A stretch of 19,942 nucleotides of DNA from Thermoplasmata archaeon (GTDB taxonomy: Archaea; Thermoplasmatota; Thermoplasmata; Thermoplasmatales; Aciduliprofundaceae). The stretch lies in NCBI GenBank assembly GCA_021163705.1, contig JAGGTO010000115.1, positions 1 through 19,942 on the forward strand, written 5' to 3'. Below, one piece after another: positions 13,803 through 19,942 of this stretch. The position numbers were made by a program, and so were the translations under genes. How positions within the stretch are numbered: position 1 is the first letter of the stretch; the number at the start of each line of letters is the position of its first letter. Below the pieces are notes generated by a model. That model ran no database searches and had not been told where the DNA came from. It was given only the letters and a program-made list of their open reading frames with translations.

Positions 13803-14228
13803 ATGAATCTTATGAATTTTTTATTCATAATTTTGTGGAGACACTCTATAATATATGATCCAGTATCAGCATACTGGTCTTTCAGGCTACTTGCAAATAT
13901 CCTATTTACAAATCCCAGTTATTGGGAGCCTACAATACGTGACTATCTGATGCCTTACGAAGATAGACTCATAAATCTCCAACCCGTGATAGATTCTGTG
14001 GCTCTTGCCTTATACGATATCAGCAAAAATCTGGCTGTAAAATTCCTGACTAGTTACTCTGAGAGTGCTGCTTTAGGAGCTCAAGAACTAGCACGCAATA
14101 CATTTGCTGATCTGGCTACTATGATGGCAAAGATAAGCAGATATCCCTGCCCCAGTTATAATACAACAGAGGCAAATGAAGAAGACTTTTTGACTGGAAG
14201 CGGCGATATTATTGCTCTAGGAACATAA
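13803..14228 (+). CDS. hypothetical orphan protein (about 141 aa)
   Basis: I recognise no family. The ORF fills the only long gap in the window, between ftsZ and the S13 operon. The predicted protein has a hydrophobic N-terminus (MNLMNFLFIILW), then a mostly helical Ala/Leu-rich middle (DSVALALYDISKNLAVKFL, QELARNTFADLATMMAKI) and an acidic tail. The start could be ATG 13803 (used here), TTG 13797 or ATG 13812. A weak TATA box and a T-rich tract after the stop suggest a transcription unit. It could instead be a decayed gene or a chance frame; codon use looks less regular than in its neighbours. Confidence 0.4.
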   Translation: MNLMNFLFIILWRHSIIYDPVSAYWSFRLLANILFTNPSYWEPTIRDYLMPYEDRLINLQPVIDSVALALYDISKNLAVKFLTSYSESAALGAQELARNTFADLATMMAKISRYPCPSYNTTEANEEDFLTGSGDIIALGT

Positions 14229-14235
14229 AAATTCA

Positions 14236-14254
14236 TTTTCTTTTTGTTTTTCTT
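14236..14254 (+). terminator. T-rich terminator after the orphan ORF
   Basis: A run of T-rich sequence, TTTTCTTTTTGTTTTTCTT, begins about 8 nt after the orphan stop. It is typical of archaeal termination tracts and precedes the S13 promoter. Confidence 0.5.
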
Positions 14255-14312
14255 GATTAAAAGTTAATTTTATATTCTCCATTGGTATCCCCACCCATCT
14301 GGAAGGAAAATT

Positions 14313-14322
14313 GATATATATG
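14313..14322 (+). promoter_or_regulatory. TATA box of the S13-S4-S11-rpoD operon
   Basis: GATATATATG lies 50-59 nt before the S13 ATG, so the expected leader is about 30 nt. The leader holds a weak GGCGATG SD-like site. Confidence 0.5.
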
Positions 14323-14371
14323 GGAAGGTGTTAAGGGAGAAGAAGCAGATAAAAAGAGAAGGCGATGCACT

Positions 14372-14818
14372 ATGGAGGAATTTAAGTATATAGTAAGGAT
14401 TGCGGATACGGATCTGGATGGAAACAAGCCTGTAATTTACGCCATTCAGGGTATTAAGGGCATTGGATACAGGACAGCCGAGGGTATAGTGAAGAGGATG
14501 GGGGTAAATCCCAGGGAGAAGATAGGCAATCTCAGTGATGAGGATATTGAAAAGATTAGGGAAGTCATTGAGGATAAAATAGAGGAGATTTTACCTTCCT
14601 GGATGATGAATCATCGTAAGGATTTTTACACAGGTGAAGATCATCATATATTATCAACTGAGCTGGATTTGCAGAAGCAGGATGATATTAACAGATTGAA
14701 GAGAATAAAGTGTTATCGTGGGGTGAGGCATGAAAAGGGACTGCCCGTTAGAGGGCAGAGAACAAGATCAAATGGAAGGAGAGGTCTGGCGGTAGGAGTG
14801 GTAAGAAGGAAGAGGTGA
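14372..14818 (+). CDS. rps13: 30S ribosomal protein S13
   Basis: uS13 sits in the head of the small subunit and contacts P-site tRNA and L5. The 148 aa include the archaeal N-terminus YIVRIADTDLDGNKPV, the helix-hairpin-helix IKGIGYRTAEGIVKRMG, and the basic tail CYRGVRHEKGLPVRGQRTRS. It is the first gene of the conserved archaeal S13-S4-S11-RpoD operon. The S4 start follows after 4 nt. Confidence 0.97.
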   Translation: MEEFKYIVRIADTDLDGNKPVIYAIQGIKGIGYRTAEGIVKRMGVNPREKIGNLSDEDIEKIREVIEDKIEEILPSWMMNHRKDFYTGEDHHILSTELDLQKQDDINRLKRIKCYRGVRHEKGLPVRGQRTRSNGRRGLAVGVVRRKR

Positions 14819-14822
14819 GTTA

Positions 14823-15383
14823 ATGGGAGACCCAAGATTTCACAGGAAAAAATATGAGACGCCGAAACATCCATGGGAAGCTGATCGTATAAAGGAGGAG
14901 TGGGAGCTTCAGAAGAAGTATGGGTTAAAAAACAAAAGGGAGATATGGAAAGCGAAATCCATCCTCAGGAATTTCAGGAGTCAGGCAAGGTCTCTCCAGG
15001 CAAAGTTGAGGTATGGAGATCCTCAGGCGGAAAAACAGCAGAAGGCTCTCTTTGCCAAATTAACTAAGCTCGGGATTTTAGAAGAAGGAAATGCTACCCT
15101 GGATGCAATTCTATCTCTCACGGTGGAGGATATTCTGAGAAGGAGGTTACAGACCATCGTATATCTTAAAGGTCTTGCGAGGACTCCAAAGCAGGCCAGG
15201 CAATTTATTGTGCATGGGCACATAGCGATTAATGGGAGGAGGGTTACAATTCCCGGTTACTTAGTGAGAAGAGAAGAGGAGGAAGGAATAGAGTACTATG
15301 AGCATTCTCCACTTGCAGATGAGCTCCATCCTATGAGGCCTCAGGTTGTGGAGAAGGTTGAGCAGGAGGAAGGAGGTGAATAA
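14823..15383 (+). CDS. rps4: 30S ribosomal protein S4
   Basis: uS4 nucleates assembly of the 16S 5' domain. The 186 aa start GDPRFHRKKYETPKHPWEADRI, characteristic of archaeal S4. They contain an S4 RNA-binding domain at about 108-165 (RRLQTIVYLKGLARTPKQAR, VHGHIAINGRRVTIPGYLV). GAGGTGAG lies 3 nt before the ATG and comes from the end of S13, so the genes are coupled. The acidic tail (EKVEQEEGGE) is common in archaeal S4. Confidence 0.97.
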   Translation: MGDPRFHRKKYETPKHPWEADRIKEEWELQKKYGLKNKREIWKAKSILRNFRSQARSLQAKLRYGDPQAEKQQKALFAKLTKLGILEEGNATLDAILSLTVEDILRRRLQTIVYLKGLARTPKQARQFIVHGHIAINGRRVTIPGYLVRREEEEGIEYYEHSPLADELHPMRPQVVEKVEQEEGGE

Positions 15384-15385
15384 GC

Positions 15386-15772
15386 ATGGCGATGAAGGTT
15401 AGTGTAGTGCATATTTATTCTTCTCACAATGATACCATAATAACGGCAACGGATATCACGGGAGCGGAGACCTTTGCCAAGGCCTCGGGAGGCATGGTTG
15501 TGAAGGCTGATAGGGAAGAGGCCTCGCCCTATGCTGCCATGAAAGCTGCCGAGATGGTGGCAGAGCAGCTCAAAGAGAAGGAGATTGAAGACATAATTGT
15601 GAAGGTGAGAGCTCCAGGAGGCAATCGCAGTTTAAGTCCAGGGCCGGGAGCTCAGGCAGCCATAAGAGCTCTTGCTCGAGCGGGGATGAGAATACTGCGA
15701 ATTGAGGATGTAACTCCGATACCTCATGACACTACGAGAAAGCCTGGTGGAAAGAGGGGGAGGAGAGTCTAA
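15386..15772 (+). CDS. rps11: 30S ribosomal protein S11
   Basis: uS11 lies on the platform near the mRNA exit. Of its 128 aa, HIYSSHNDTIITATDITGAE, the GGMVVKADREE loop, the RAPGGNRSLSPGPGAQAAIR segment and the tail TPIPHDTTRKPGGKRGRRV are textbook archaeal/eukaryotic S11. GGAGGTG (15372-15378) is 7 nt before ATG 15386. The stop is directly followed by the rpoD ATG without a gap. Confidence 0.97.
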   Translation: MAMKVSVVHIYSSHNDTIITATDITGAETFAKASGGMVVKADREEASPYAAMKAAEMVAEQLKEKEIEDIIVKVRAPGGNRSLSPGPGAQAAIRALARAGMRILRIEDVTPIPHDTTRKPGGKRGRRV

Positions 15773-16594
15773 ATGGATCTCAAAATTTTGGAGCTTGAGG
15801 AAAGGTATATTAAATTTGAGATAAAGGGCATAACTCCTGCTATTGCAAATGCTCTGAGAAGAACTCTGATAAATGATATTCCCAAGCTTGCCATACACAA
15901 GGTTATATTTCACCATGGGCAAATAAGGGATATGGAGGGGCGAGTTTACGATTCCTCGACCCCACTTTTTGATGAGATAATTGCGCACCGTCTTGGTCTT
16001 ATACCTCTTCCCACAGATTTGAATATGAAATTTAGGGATGAGTGCGATCACCCCCCAGATGAAGGCTGTCCACTATGCACAGTCACATATACCCTCAACA
16101 AGCATGGTCCCGCAACGGTATATTCTGGGGATTTAATTCCTGTTGGAGATGAGAGATTCAAGCCTGTGGATCCTCTGATTCCCATAGTTAAATTGAAGGA
16201 GAACCAGGCGATTTTGCTGGAAGCCGAGGCCATACTTGGAACTGCAAGAGAGCATGCCAAATGGCAGGTTACAAGTGGAGTGACCTACAAATATCATAGG
16301 GAGATAGAGGTTCTCAAGAGGGAGAGTGAGCTCTGGGAAAAGGTGAAGGAAAGCTGTCCCGATAATGTGATTTACGAGGATGATGAGAAGATAGTGTTCA
16401 CTGATGATACTCCCTGCACTGCCTTGGCGGAGATTTTATCCTTTGAGTCACCCAATATTCGTGAGGATGATTCTTGGTTCATATTTGAGTTTGAGACAGA
16501 TGGAAGCCTGAGTGCAAAAGATACCCTGCAATATGCACTTAAGAGATTGAAGGAGAGGTTTGCAAATCTTCGAGAGAGTGCCTCTCTTGGATGA
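15773..16594 (+). CDS. rpoD: RNA polymerase subunit D (Rpo3)
   Basis: Archaeal counterpart of bacterial alpha-NTD and eukaryotic Rpb3, which with subunit L starts polymerase assembly. Dimerisation-domain motifs include FEIKGITPAIANALRRTLI and AHRLGLIPLPTDL. A CysHis loop C91-x7-C99-x2-C102 probably binds zinc, with nearby H93 as possible fourth ligand. In the second insertion domain only C195 and C215 remain, so the Fe-S cluster known in Sulfolobus and some others cannot be held in the usual way. Length is 273 aa. L18e, L13, S9 and RpoN, which follow rpoD in many archaea, are absent here; RqcH comes next. Confidence 0.96.
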   Translation: MDLKILELEERYIKFEIKGITPAIANALRRTLINDIPKLAIHKVIFHHGQIRDMEGRVYDSSTPLFDEIIAHRLGLIPLPTDLNMKFRDECDHPPDEGCPLCTVTYTLNKHGPATVYSGDLIPVGDERFKPVDPLIPIVKLKENQAILLEAEAILGTAREHAKWQVTSGVTYKYHREIEVLKRESELWEKVKESCPDNVIYEDDEKIVFTDDTPCTALAEILSFESPNIREDDSWFIFEFETDGSLSAKDTLQYALKRLKERFANLRESASLG

Positions 16595-16610
16595 TGAGCC
16601 ATACAAAAAG

Positions 16611-16618
16611 GTTATAAG
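16611..16618 (+). promoter_or_regulatory. TATA box of the rqcH gene
   Basis: GTTATAAG is 22-29 nt before the ATG at 16640, again giving a leaderless message separate from the rpoD operon. Confidence 0.55.
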
Positions 16619-16639
16619 AAGAGGAGTATTGTTGCATTT

Positions 16640-18418
16640 ATGAAAGATTCAATGCTCTCGCTGGATATCTATGCATGGTTGCAGGAGAATAGGGAAAAGA
16701 TTGAGGGTGGATTTATAAAGAAGATATATCAGCTGGATGAGAATTCCTTTCTCATTAAGATTTACAGGGAGGGAACGCAAAACCTTTATATAAATTTGAA
16801 GGGGTGGATATATTTTGGAGAGAAAGAAACGCCCCTTGAACCGAGCATGTTTGTGATGTTTCTTCGTAAGAGATTTTCAGGAAAGAAGATTATTAAGGTG
16901 GAGCAGGTAAATTTTGATAGAATTGTAAAATTCATTATGGGAGACGGCTATGAACTCATTTTTGAGCTTTTTTCAGAGGGAAATGTTATAGTTGTGAAAG
17001 ATAGCATAATTGAGAGGGCATATCATGAGAGAGAGTGGAGACACAGAGCCATATTGAGAGGTGAGCCATATGAGCTTCCTCCTCAGAGGTATCATCCTCT
17101 GAAGGATCTGGATAAGCTCTGTGATGTGATAAATTCTTCCAGGTATGATGTTGTGAGGGCATTAGCACTTGAGTTCAATATGGGTAAGTATGCCGAGGAG
17201 ATATGCTTAAGGGCGGGGGTGGAAAAGAATAGAAAAGGTATAGGGGAGGAAGGGTGTAGAAGGTTACGAGAGGCAATTAAGGAGATTTTTCAATTCTCCG
17301 GAGGTTATATTTATGAGGATTTTTTCTCCCCTTTTCCACTTAAGAACAGGGATGCATTGTATGTTATGGACAGTTTCAATGAAGCTTTGAAGAAATATGA
17401 TGTAAAAAAAGTGGAAGTGGAGGATGAGGAGATCAAAAGAATAAGGAGGAGAATTGAAGAGCAGAAAAAGCTCCTGCAGAGATTTGAAGATGAGGAAATA
17501 AAAGCGAGGAAAATTGGGGATATAATTTATGAGCATTTTCAGGAGGTAAGTGAGCTTTTAGAGAAGGCGAAGAGAGGAGAGGTGGATTATGATAGAAGGA
17601 GAAAAATTCTGAAAGTGCGGCTTAATGGAGAAAATATAGAGCTTGATGTTAACAAAAGTGTAGGGGAGAATGCATCCTCATATTATGAGAAGGCAAAAAA
17701 GATGAGAGAGAAGGTAAAGGGTGCGATGGAGGCAATAAAGAAGAGTGAGAGAGAGCTTGAAGAGAGAAAGAAGAAGAGGAAGAGAGAAGAAAAGAAGAAA
17801 GTTAGGAGGAGAAGGTTCTGGTTCGAAAAATATCGCTGGTTCATAACCTCCGAGGATATTGTGGTTATTGCTGGAAGAGATGCTAAAACCAACGAGGAGG
17901 TAGTTAAAAAGCATCTCGGCAATGGGGATCTCTATATGCATGCGGATATTCATGGTGCTCCCAGTGTGGTTATAAAGGTTGAGGGAAGGGAGGTAGGAGA
18001 AGAAAGTCTCTTTGAAGCTGCACAGTTTGCGGTAAGCATGTCCAAGGCTTGGAATGCCGGATTCGGAAACTTGAGCGCATACTGGGTATATCCCTCGCAG
18101 GTCAGCAAGATGGGAGAGAGCGGTGAGTATGTGGCCCGCGGCTCATGGGTTGTGCATGGCAAGAGGAACTATATTCACCATGTTCCTCTGAAACTTGGAA
18201 TAGGGGAGATTGAGTATCAAGGAACCAGGCTTGTTATGTGTGGTGCAGTTAATTCTATCCTTTCTCGATGTGATAGGTACATAATTATTGAGCCTGGGGA
18301 TATCAAAAAGAATGATTTTGCCAAGGAAATTGCCGGGATCTTTAACATTCCTGTGGAGGAAGCTTTAAAAATTTTACCTCCTGGGAGTGTTAGAATAAGC
18401 GAGAAAAGGGGTTATTGA
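16640..18418 (+). CDS. rqcH: RqcH/NFACT-family ribosome quality control protein
   Basis: Homologue of bacterial RqcH and eukaryotic Rqc2/NEMF, which binds large subunits with stalled peptidyl-tRNA and, in studied cases, directs C-terminal tailing. The order is NFACT-N at about 1-230, helical coiled-coil stretches at about 260-310 and 345-390 (very basic at RKKKRKREEKKKVRRRR), and NFACT-R at about 397-510 (FWFEKYRWFITSEDIVVIAG, then RDAKTNEEVVKKHLGNGDLY). The Asp-Arg pair needed for tailing in RqcH is present (D93-R94 in NFDRIV). Length is 592 aa; the start is fixed by a TATA box. Its position behind ribosomal and polymerase genes fits a translation role; tailing in this organism is inferred. 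Confidence 0.93.
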   Translation: MKDSMLSLDIYAWLQENREKIEGGFIKKIYQLDENSFLIKIYREGTQNLYINLKGWIYFGEKETPLEPSMFVMFLRKRFSGKKIIKVEQVNFDRIVKFIMGDGYELIFELFSEGNVIVVKDSIIERAYHEREWRHRAILRGEPYELPPQRYHPLKDLDKLCDVINSSRYDVVRALALEFNMGKYAEEICLRAGVEKNRKGIGEEGCRRLREAIKEIFQFSGGYIYEDFFSPFPLKNRDALYVMDSFNEALKKYDVKKVEVEDEEIKRIRRRIEEQKKLLQRFEDEEIKARKIGDIIYEHFQEVSELLEKAKRGEVDYDRRRKILKVRLNGENIELDVNKSVGENASSYYEKAKKMREKVKGAMEAIKKSERELEERKKKRKREEKKKVRRRRFWFEKYRWFITSEDIVVIAGRDAKTNEEVVKKHLGNGDLYMHADIHGAPSVVIKVEGREVGEESLFEAAQFAVSMSKAWNAGFGNLSAYWVYPSQVSKMGESGEYVARGSWVVHGKRNYIHHVPLKLGIGEIEYQGTRLVMCGAVNSILSRCDRYIIIEPGDIKKNDFAKEIAGIFNIPVEEALKILPPGSVRISEKRGY

Positions 18419-18426
18419 AACGATAA

Positions 18427-18435
18427 TTTTAAATA
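18427..18435 (+). promoter_or_regulatory. TATA box of the Lrp/AsnC gene
   Basis: TTTTAAATA, followed about 20 nt later by the expected transcription start near 18455, which falls inside the palindromic operator. Confidence 0.55.
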
Positions 18436-18459
18436 CGAAAATCGTTATCATGATAACGA
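18435..18459. promoter_or_regulatory. composite operator at the Lrp promoter, with an 18-bp palindrome
   Basis: TCGTTATCATGATAACGA (18442-18459) is a perfect 18-bp palindrome. It is preceded by ACGAAAATCGT (18435-18445), whose TCGT is shared with the palindrome. The site lies between the TATA box and the Lrp start codon, covering the likely transcription start, where a bound dimer would block initiation. Autoregulation by the adjacent Lrp protein is inferred. A related site occurs 3' of the gene, before mnhE. Confidence 0.65.
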
Positions 18460-18470
18460 AAGGTGATATT

Positions 18471-18974
18471 ATGGGTGCCCCTAAATGTAGTCTTATAGAA
18501 AGGTGGAAGCAATTGGATAAAACGCTTCGTCCGGTGGATGATTTGGACCTGGCGATTCTATGTGCGCTAAGAGAAAATGCGAGAATATCAAATCTGGAGC
18601 TGGCAAAACTTTTGGGGATAAGCGAGGCCACCGTGAGAAGGAGAATAAAGATAATGGAGGAGAAGGGAATTATAAGGGGTTATGCGGCTCTTGTAAATTG
18701 TTATGGGGTGGAGAACAGTGTGAAGGCCTTTATATATCTCAAGGTTGACAGAAAACACATTGATGATGTGGCAAACACGCTTAAAAAAGAGAATCGTTTG
18801 ATCACACTTTACAGAATTCTTGGAGATTATGATCTTCTTTGTGAATGCCTATTCTTAAGCATGCAGGAACTTCAGGACTTTGTGGATAATAAACTTAGCA
18901 TGGAGGGGATAATTTCTTCGGTTACACATGTGGTGGCTAGCGCTTATAAACCCTGCGAATGGGTGGGAATTTAG
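18471..18974 (+). CDS. Lrp/AsnC family transcriptional regulator
   Basis: A 167-aa protein with an N-terminal helix-turn-helix at about 25-70 (DLDLAILCALRENARISNLE, LAKLLGISEATVRRRIKIM) and a C-terminal RAM-type ligand/oligomerisation domain at about 78-150 (ENSVKAFIYLKVDRKHIDDV, LYRILGDYDLLCECLF). A 20-residue N-terminal extension precedes the HTH. The start at 18471 has GGTGAT 3 nt upstream; the in-frame ATG at 18450 lies in the middle of the palindromic operator and is rejected. Such regulators sense amino acids or related metabolites. Conserved half-sites before itself and before mnhE suggest autoregulation and control of the antiporter operon. Confidence 0.93.
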   Translation: MGAPKCSLIERWKQLDKTLRPVDDLDLAILCALRENARISNLELAKLLGISEATVRRRIKIMEEKGIIRGYAALVNCYGVENSVKAFIYLKVDRKHIDDVANTLKKENRLITLYRILGDYDLLCECLFLSMQELQDFVDNKLSMEGIISSVTHVVASAYKPCEWVGI

Positions 18975-18998
18975 ACGATTTTCGTAACTTTATAACGA
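18975..18998. promoter_or_regulatory. second composite Lrp-type operator upstream of mnhE
   Basis: ACGATTTTCGT (18975-18985) is the exact reverse complement of the 11-mer at 18435-18445. It is followed by an exact ATAACGA half-site at 18992-18998. TCGTAAC-TTT-ATAACGA therefore forms a degenerate version of the upstream palindrome. An additional AACGA is at 19014-19018. The sites end upstream of the mnhE TATA box, a position that would suit activation rather than blocking. Confidence 0.55.
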
Positions 18999-19005
18999 TT
19001 TTTTT
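18999..19005 (+). terminator. T7 tract after the Lrp gene
   Basis: Seven consecutive T residues about 25 nt after the Lrp stop, with more T-rich sequence following. It could end the Lrp transcript; it is also adjacent to the operator and may be part of the mnhE promoter region. Confidence 0.35.
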
Positions 19006-19022
19006 CATTTTGGAACGAAAAA

Positions 19023-19030
19023 CATATATG
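19023..19030 (+). promoter_or_regulatory. TATA box of the mnh (Mrp antiporter) operon
   Basis: CATATATG is 31-38 nt before the mnhE ATG. The leader would be about 10 nt and include the GGTGAT SD site. Confidence 0.5.
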
Positions 19031-19060
19031 CATGTATGAAATTCTCCCCATGGTGATAGG

Positions 19061-19585
19061 ATGTTACCGTTTATAGTTGCGACTATGGACGCATTCGTGA
19101 TATATCTGGTTTTAACAGCAGGGAGTGGAAGCTTCCTTTACTTCTGGTCACCTGAAGAGTTTGTAATGGGCATATTTCTTAGCGTAATTGTGGGTTTGAT
19201 TTCGAGAAATTATCTATGTCGCTCCAGAAATTATCGCATGCTTAATCCAATTCGTTGGCTCAAGTTCATAGTTTACGGCTTTGGACCATTCTTTATTGCC
19301 ATGGCGAAGGCCAATCTGGATGTGGCATATCGCGTAATTACGGGCAGAATAAGACCCGGGATAGTTAAGATAGACCCGAAACTCAAGACGGATTTTGGCG
19401 TTACATTTCTTGCAAATTCCATAACTCTCACTCCCGGAACTCTCAGTGTGGATGTGGATGAGGAGCACAACTACCTGTATGTGCACTGGATAAATGTGAA
19501 GAAGGGAGAGGAAAAGAAGGAATTTGTAGACTGCAAGTATGTGTGCGGTAGGTTTGCGGAATGGGCAAGGAGGGTTGCCGAATGA
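19061..19585 (+). CDS. mnhE: Mrp/Mnh cation antiporter subunit E
   Basis: Subunit E of a multisubunit Na+/H+ antiporter, or of the antiporter module in an energy-converting hydrogenase-type complex. The 174 aa show two or three N-terminal membrane spans (FIVATMDAFVIYLVL, FVMGIFLSVIVGLISR, FIVYGFGPFFIAMAKANLDV). A cytosolic domain follows with the family motif TFLANSITLTPGTLSVDV. GGTGAT at 19052-19057 is the SD site. The stop overlaps mnhF as ATGA. The two Lrp-type sites upstream point to regulated expression. Only E, F and the start of G are in view, so the complex type cannot be decided. Confidence 0.92.
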   Translation: MLPFIVATMDAFVIYLVLTAGSGSFLYFWSPEEFVMGIFLSVIVGLISRNYLCRSRNYRMLNPIRWLKFIVYGFGPFFIAMAKANLDVAYRVITGRIRPGIVKIDPKLKTDFGVTFLANSITLTPGTLSVDVDEEHNYLYVHWINVKKGEEKKEFVDCKYVCGRFAEWARRVAE

Positions 19586-19836
19586 ATATATGGTTTTTGG
19601 CAGCATTGGTCCTTACAATATGGATTGTACTTGCTATAATTAGGGCTATTGCAGGACCAACAACTCCAGATAGAGTTGTTGCTTTGGATACTATAAACAC
19701 CCTTATAGTAGCAATAATGATTATTCTCAGTGTGGCATACAAGCAGATAATATTTGTGGATGTGGCAATAGTATATGCTCTTTTATCATTCGTAGCTACG
19801 CTATACATTGCCAAGTATCTGGAAGGAGGGATCTAA
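19582..19836 (+). CDS. mnhF: Mrp/Mnh cation antiporter subunit F
   Basis: A small subunit (84 aa) with three membrane spans. The conserved loop RAIAGPTTPDRVVALDTINT after the first span is diagnostic for MnhF/MrpF. The start at 19582 gives the ATGA overlap with mnhE; an in-frame ATG at 19561 would put seven extra residues on a standard N-terminus. The stop directly precedes the mnhG ATG. Confidence 0.93.
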   Translation: MNIWFLAALVLTIWIVLAIIRAIAGPTTPDRVVALDTINTLIVAIMIILSVAYKQIIFVDVAIVYALLSFVATLYIAKYLEGGI

Positions 19837-19942
19837 ATGTGGACAGATTATCTTATCTGGATCTTCCTGATAATAGGACTCACATTCAATGGACTTGGGG
19901 TGATAGGACTTCTGAGGTTCCCGGATGTATACACAAGATTGC
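19837..19942 (+). CDS. mnhG: Mrp/Mnh cation antiporter subunit G, 5' part only
   Basis: The first 35 codons of a gene cut by the window edge. The translation starts MWTDYLIWIFLIIGLTFN and continues GLGVIGLLRFPDVYTRL. The GLLRFPDVYTR segment is the characteristic start of MnhG/MrpG after the first membrane span. A GGAGGG SD-like site lies about 7 nt upstream, and it follows mnhF without a gap. The expected continuation is subunits B, C and D, perhaps with hydrogenase genes. Confidence 0.9.
   Translation, partial: MWTDYLIWIFLIIGLTFNGLGVIGLLRFPDVYTRL

Noticed and set aside
14365..14385. Six-codon upstream ORF overlapping the S13 start
   Set aside because: It could be a leader peptide, but it has no SD site and such short frames occur by chance.
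1..19942. CRISPR array, tRNA, rRNA, insertion sequence or prophage
   Set aside because: No regularly spaced repeats, cloverleaf segments, transposase motifs or phage genes were seen on either strand; tRNA search was by eye only.

Overview
The window is archaeal chromosome. The genes that show this are DNA topoisomerase VI, the SRP19 protein, ribosomal protein S8e, the acidic P-stalk proteins, Spt5/SecE, RNA polymerase subunit D, ThpR, RqcH, a DUF211 protein and an Mrp-type antiporter operon. First genes of transcription units usually have a TATA-like box about 22-35 nt before a leaderless or nearly leaderless start. Genes inside operons usually carry GGTGA(T/G) or GGAGG Shine-Dalgarno (SD) sites. 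Gene content, moderate base composition and the presence of FtsZ with topoisomerase VI suggest Thermoplasmatota, perhaps an Aciduliprofundum/DHVE2-like organism. That placement is inference, not proof. No rRNA, tRNA, CRISPR array, insertion sequence or prophage is visible. This is core genome with several small unrecognised genes.

Layout. 1-3082: topoisomerase VI subunits B and A, overlapping. 3090-4391: a small unknown gene, a DUF211 gene, and an S8e-SRP19 operon. 4531-5231: a winged-helix regulator followed by an 87-residue, possibly Sm-like, acidic-tailed protein. 5222-5737: ThpR RNA phosphodiesterase, divergent from 5828-8803, which holds a membrane protein with an exported domain, a VanZ-like protein, a long TPR protein and a PUA-domain RNA-binding protein. 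8790-13660 (minus strand): one long cluster, ftsZ - secE - spt5 - L11 - L1 - L10 - L12 - a 56-residue membrane protein, joining division, secretion, transcription elongation and the ribosomal stalk. 13803-14228: an orphan ORF. 14372-16594: S13 - S4 - S11 - rpoD. 16640-18418: RqcH. 18471-18974: an Lrp/AsnC regulator. 19061-19942: mnhE - mnhF - mnhG, cut by the window edge.

Most noteworthy: (1) an RNA element between L11 and L1 with two stems, an asymmetric internal loop and a GTAAG loop, whose outer stem runs into the L1 SD site; it looks like an L1 autoregulatory site. (2) An Spt5 with about 130 extra N-terminal residues predicted to be beta-rich and Ig-like. (3) A composite operator, ACGA-nnn-TCGT followed by ATAACGA, on both sides of the Lrp gene, containing an 18-bp perfect palindrome at its own promoter and a degenerate copy before the mnh operon. 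(4) A 56-residue membrane protein at the end of the ribosomal stalk operon.
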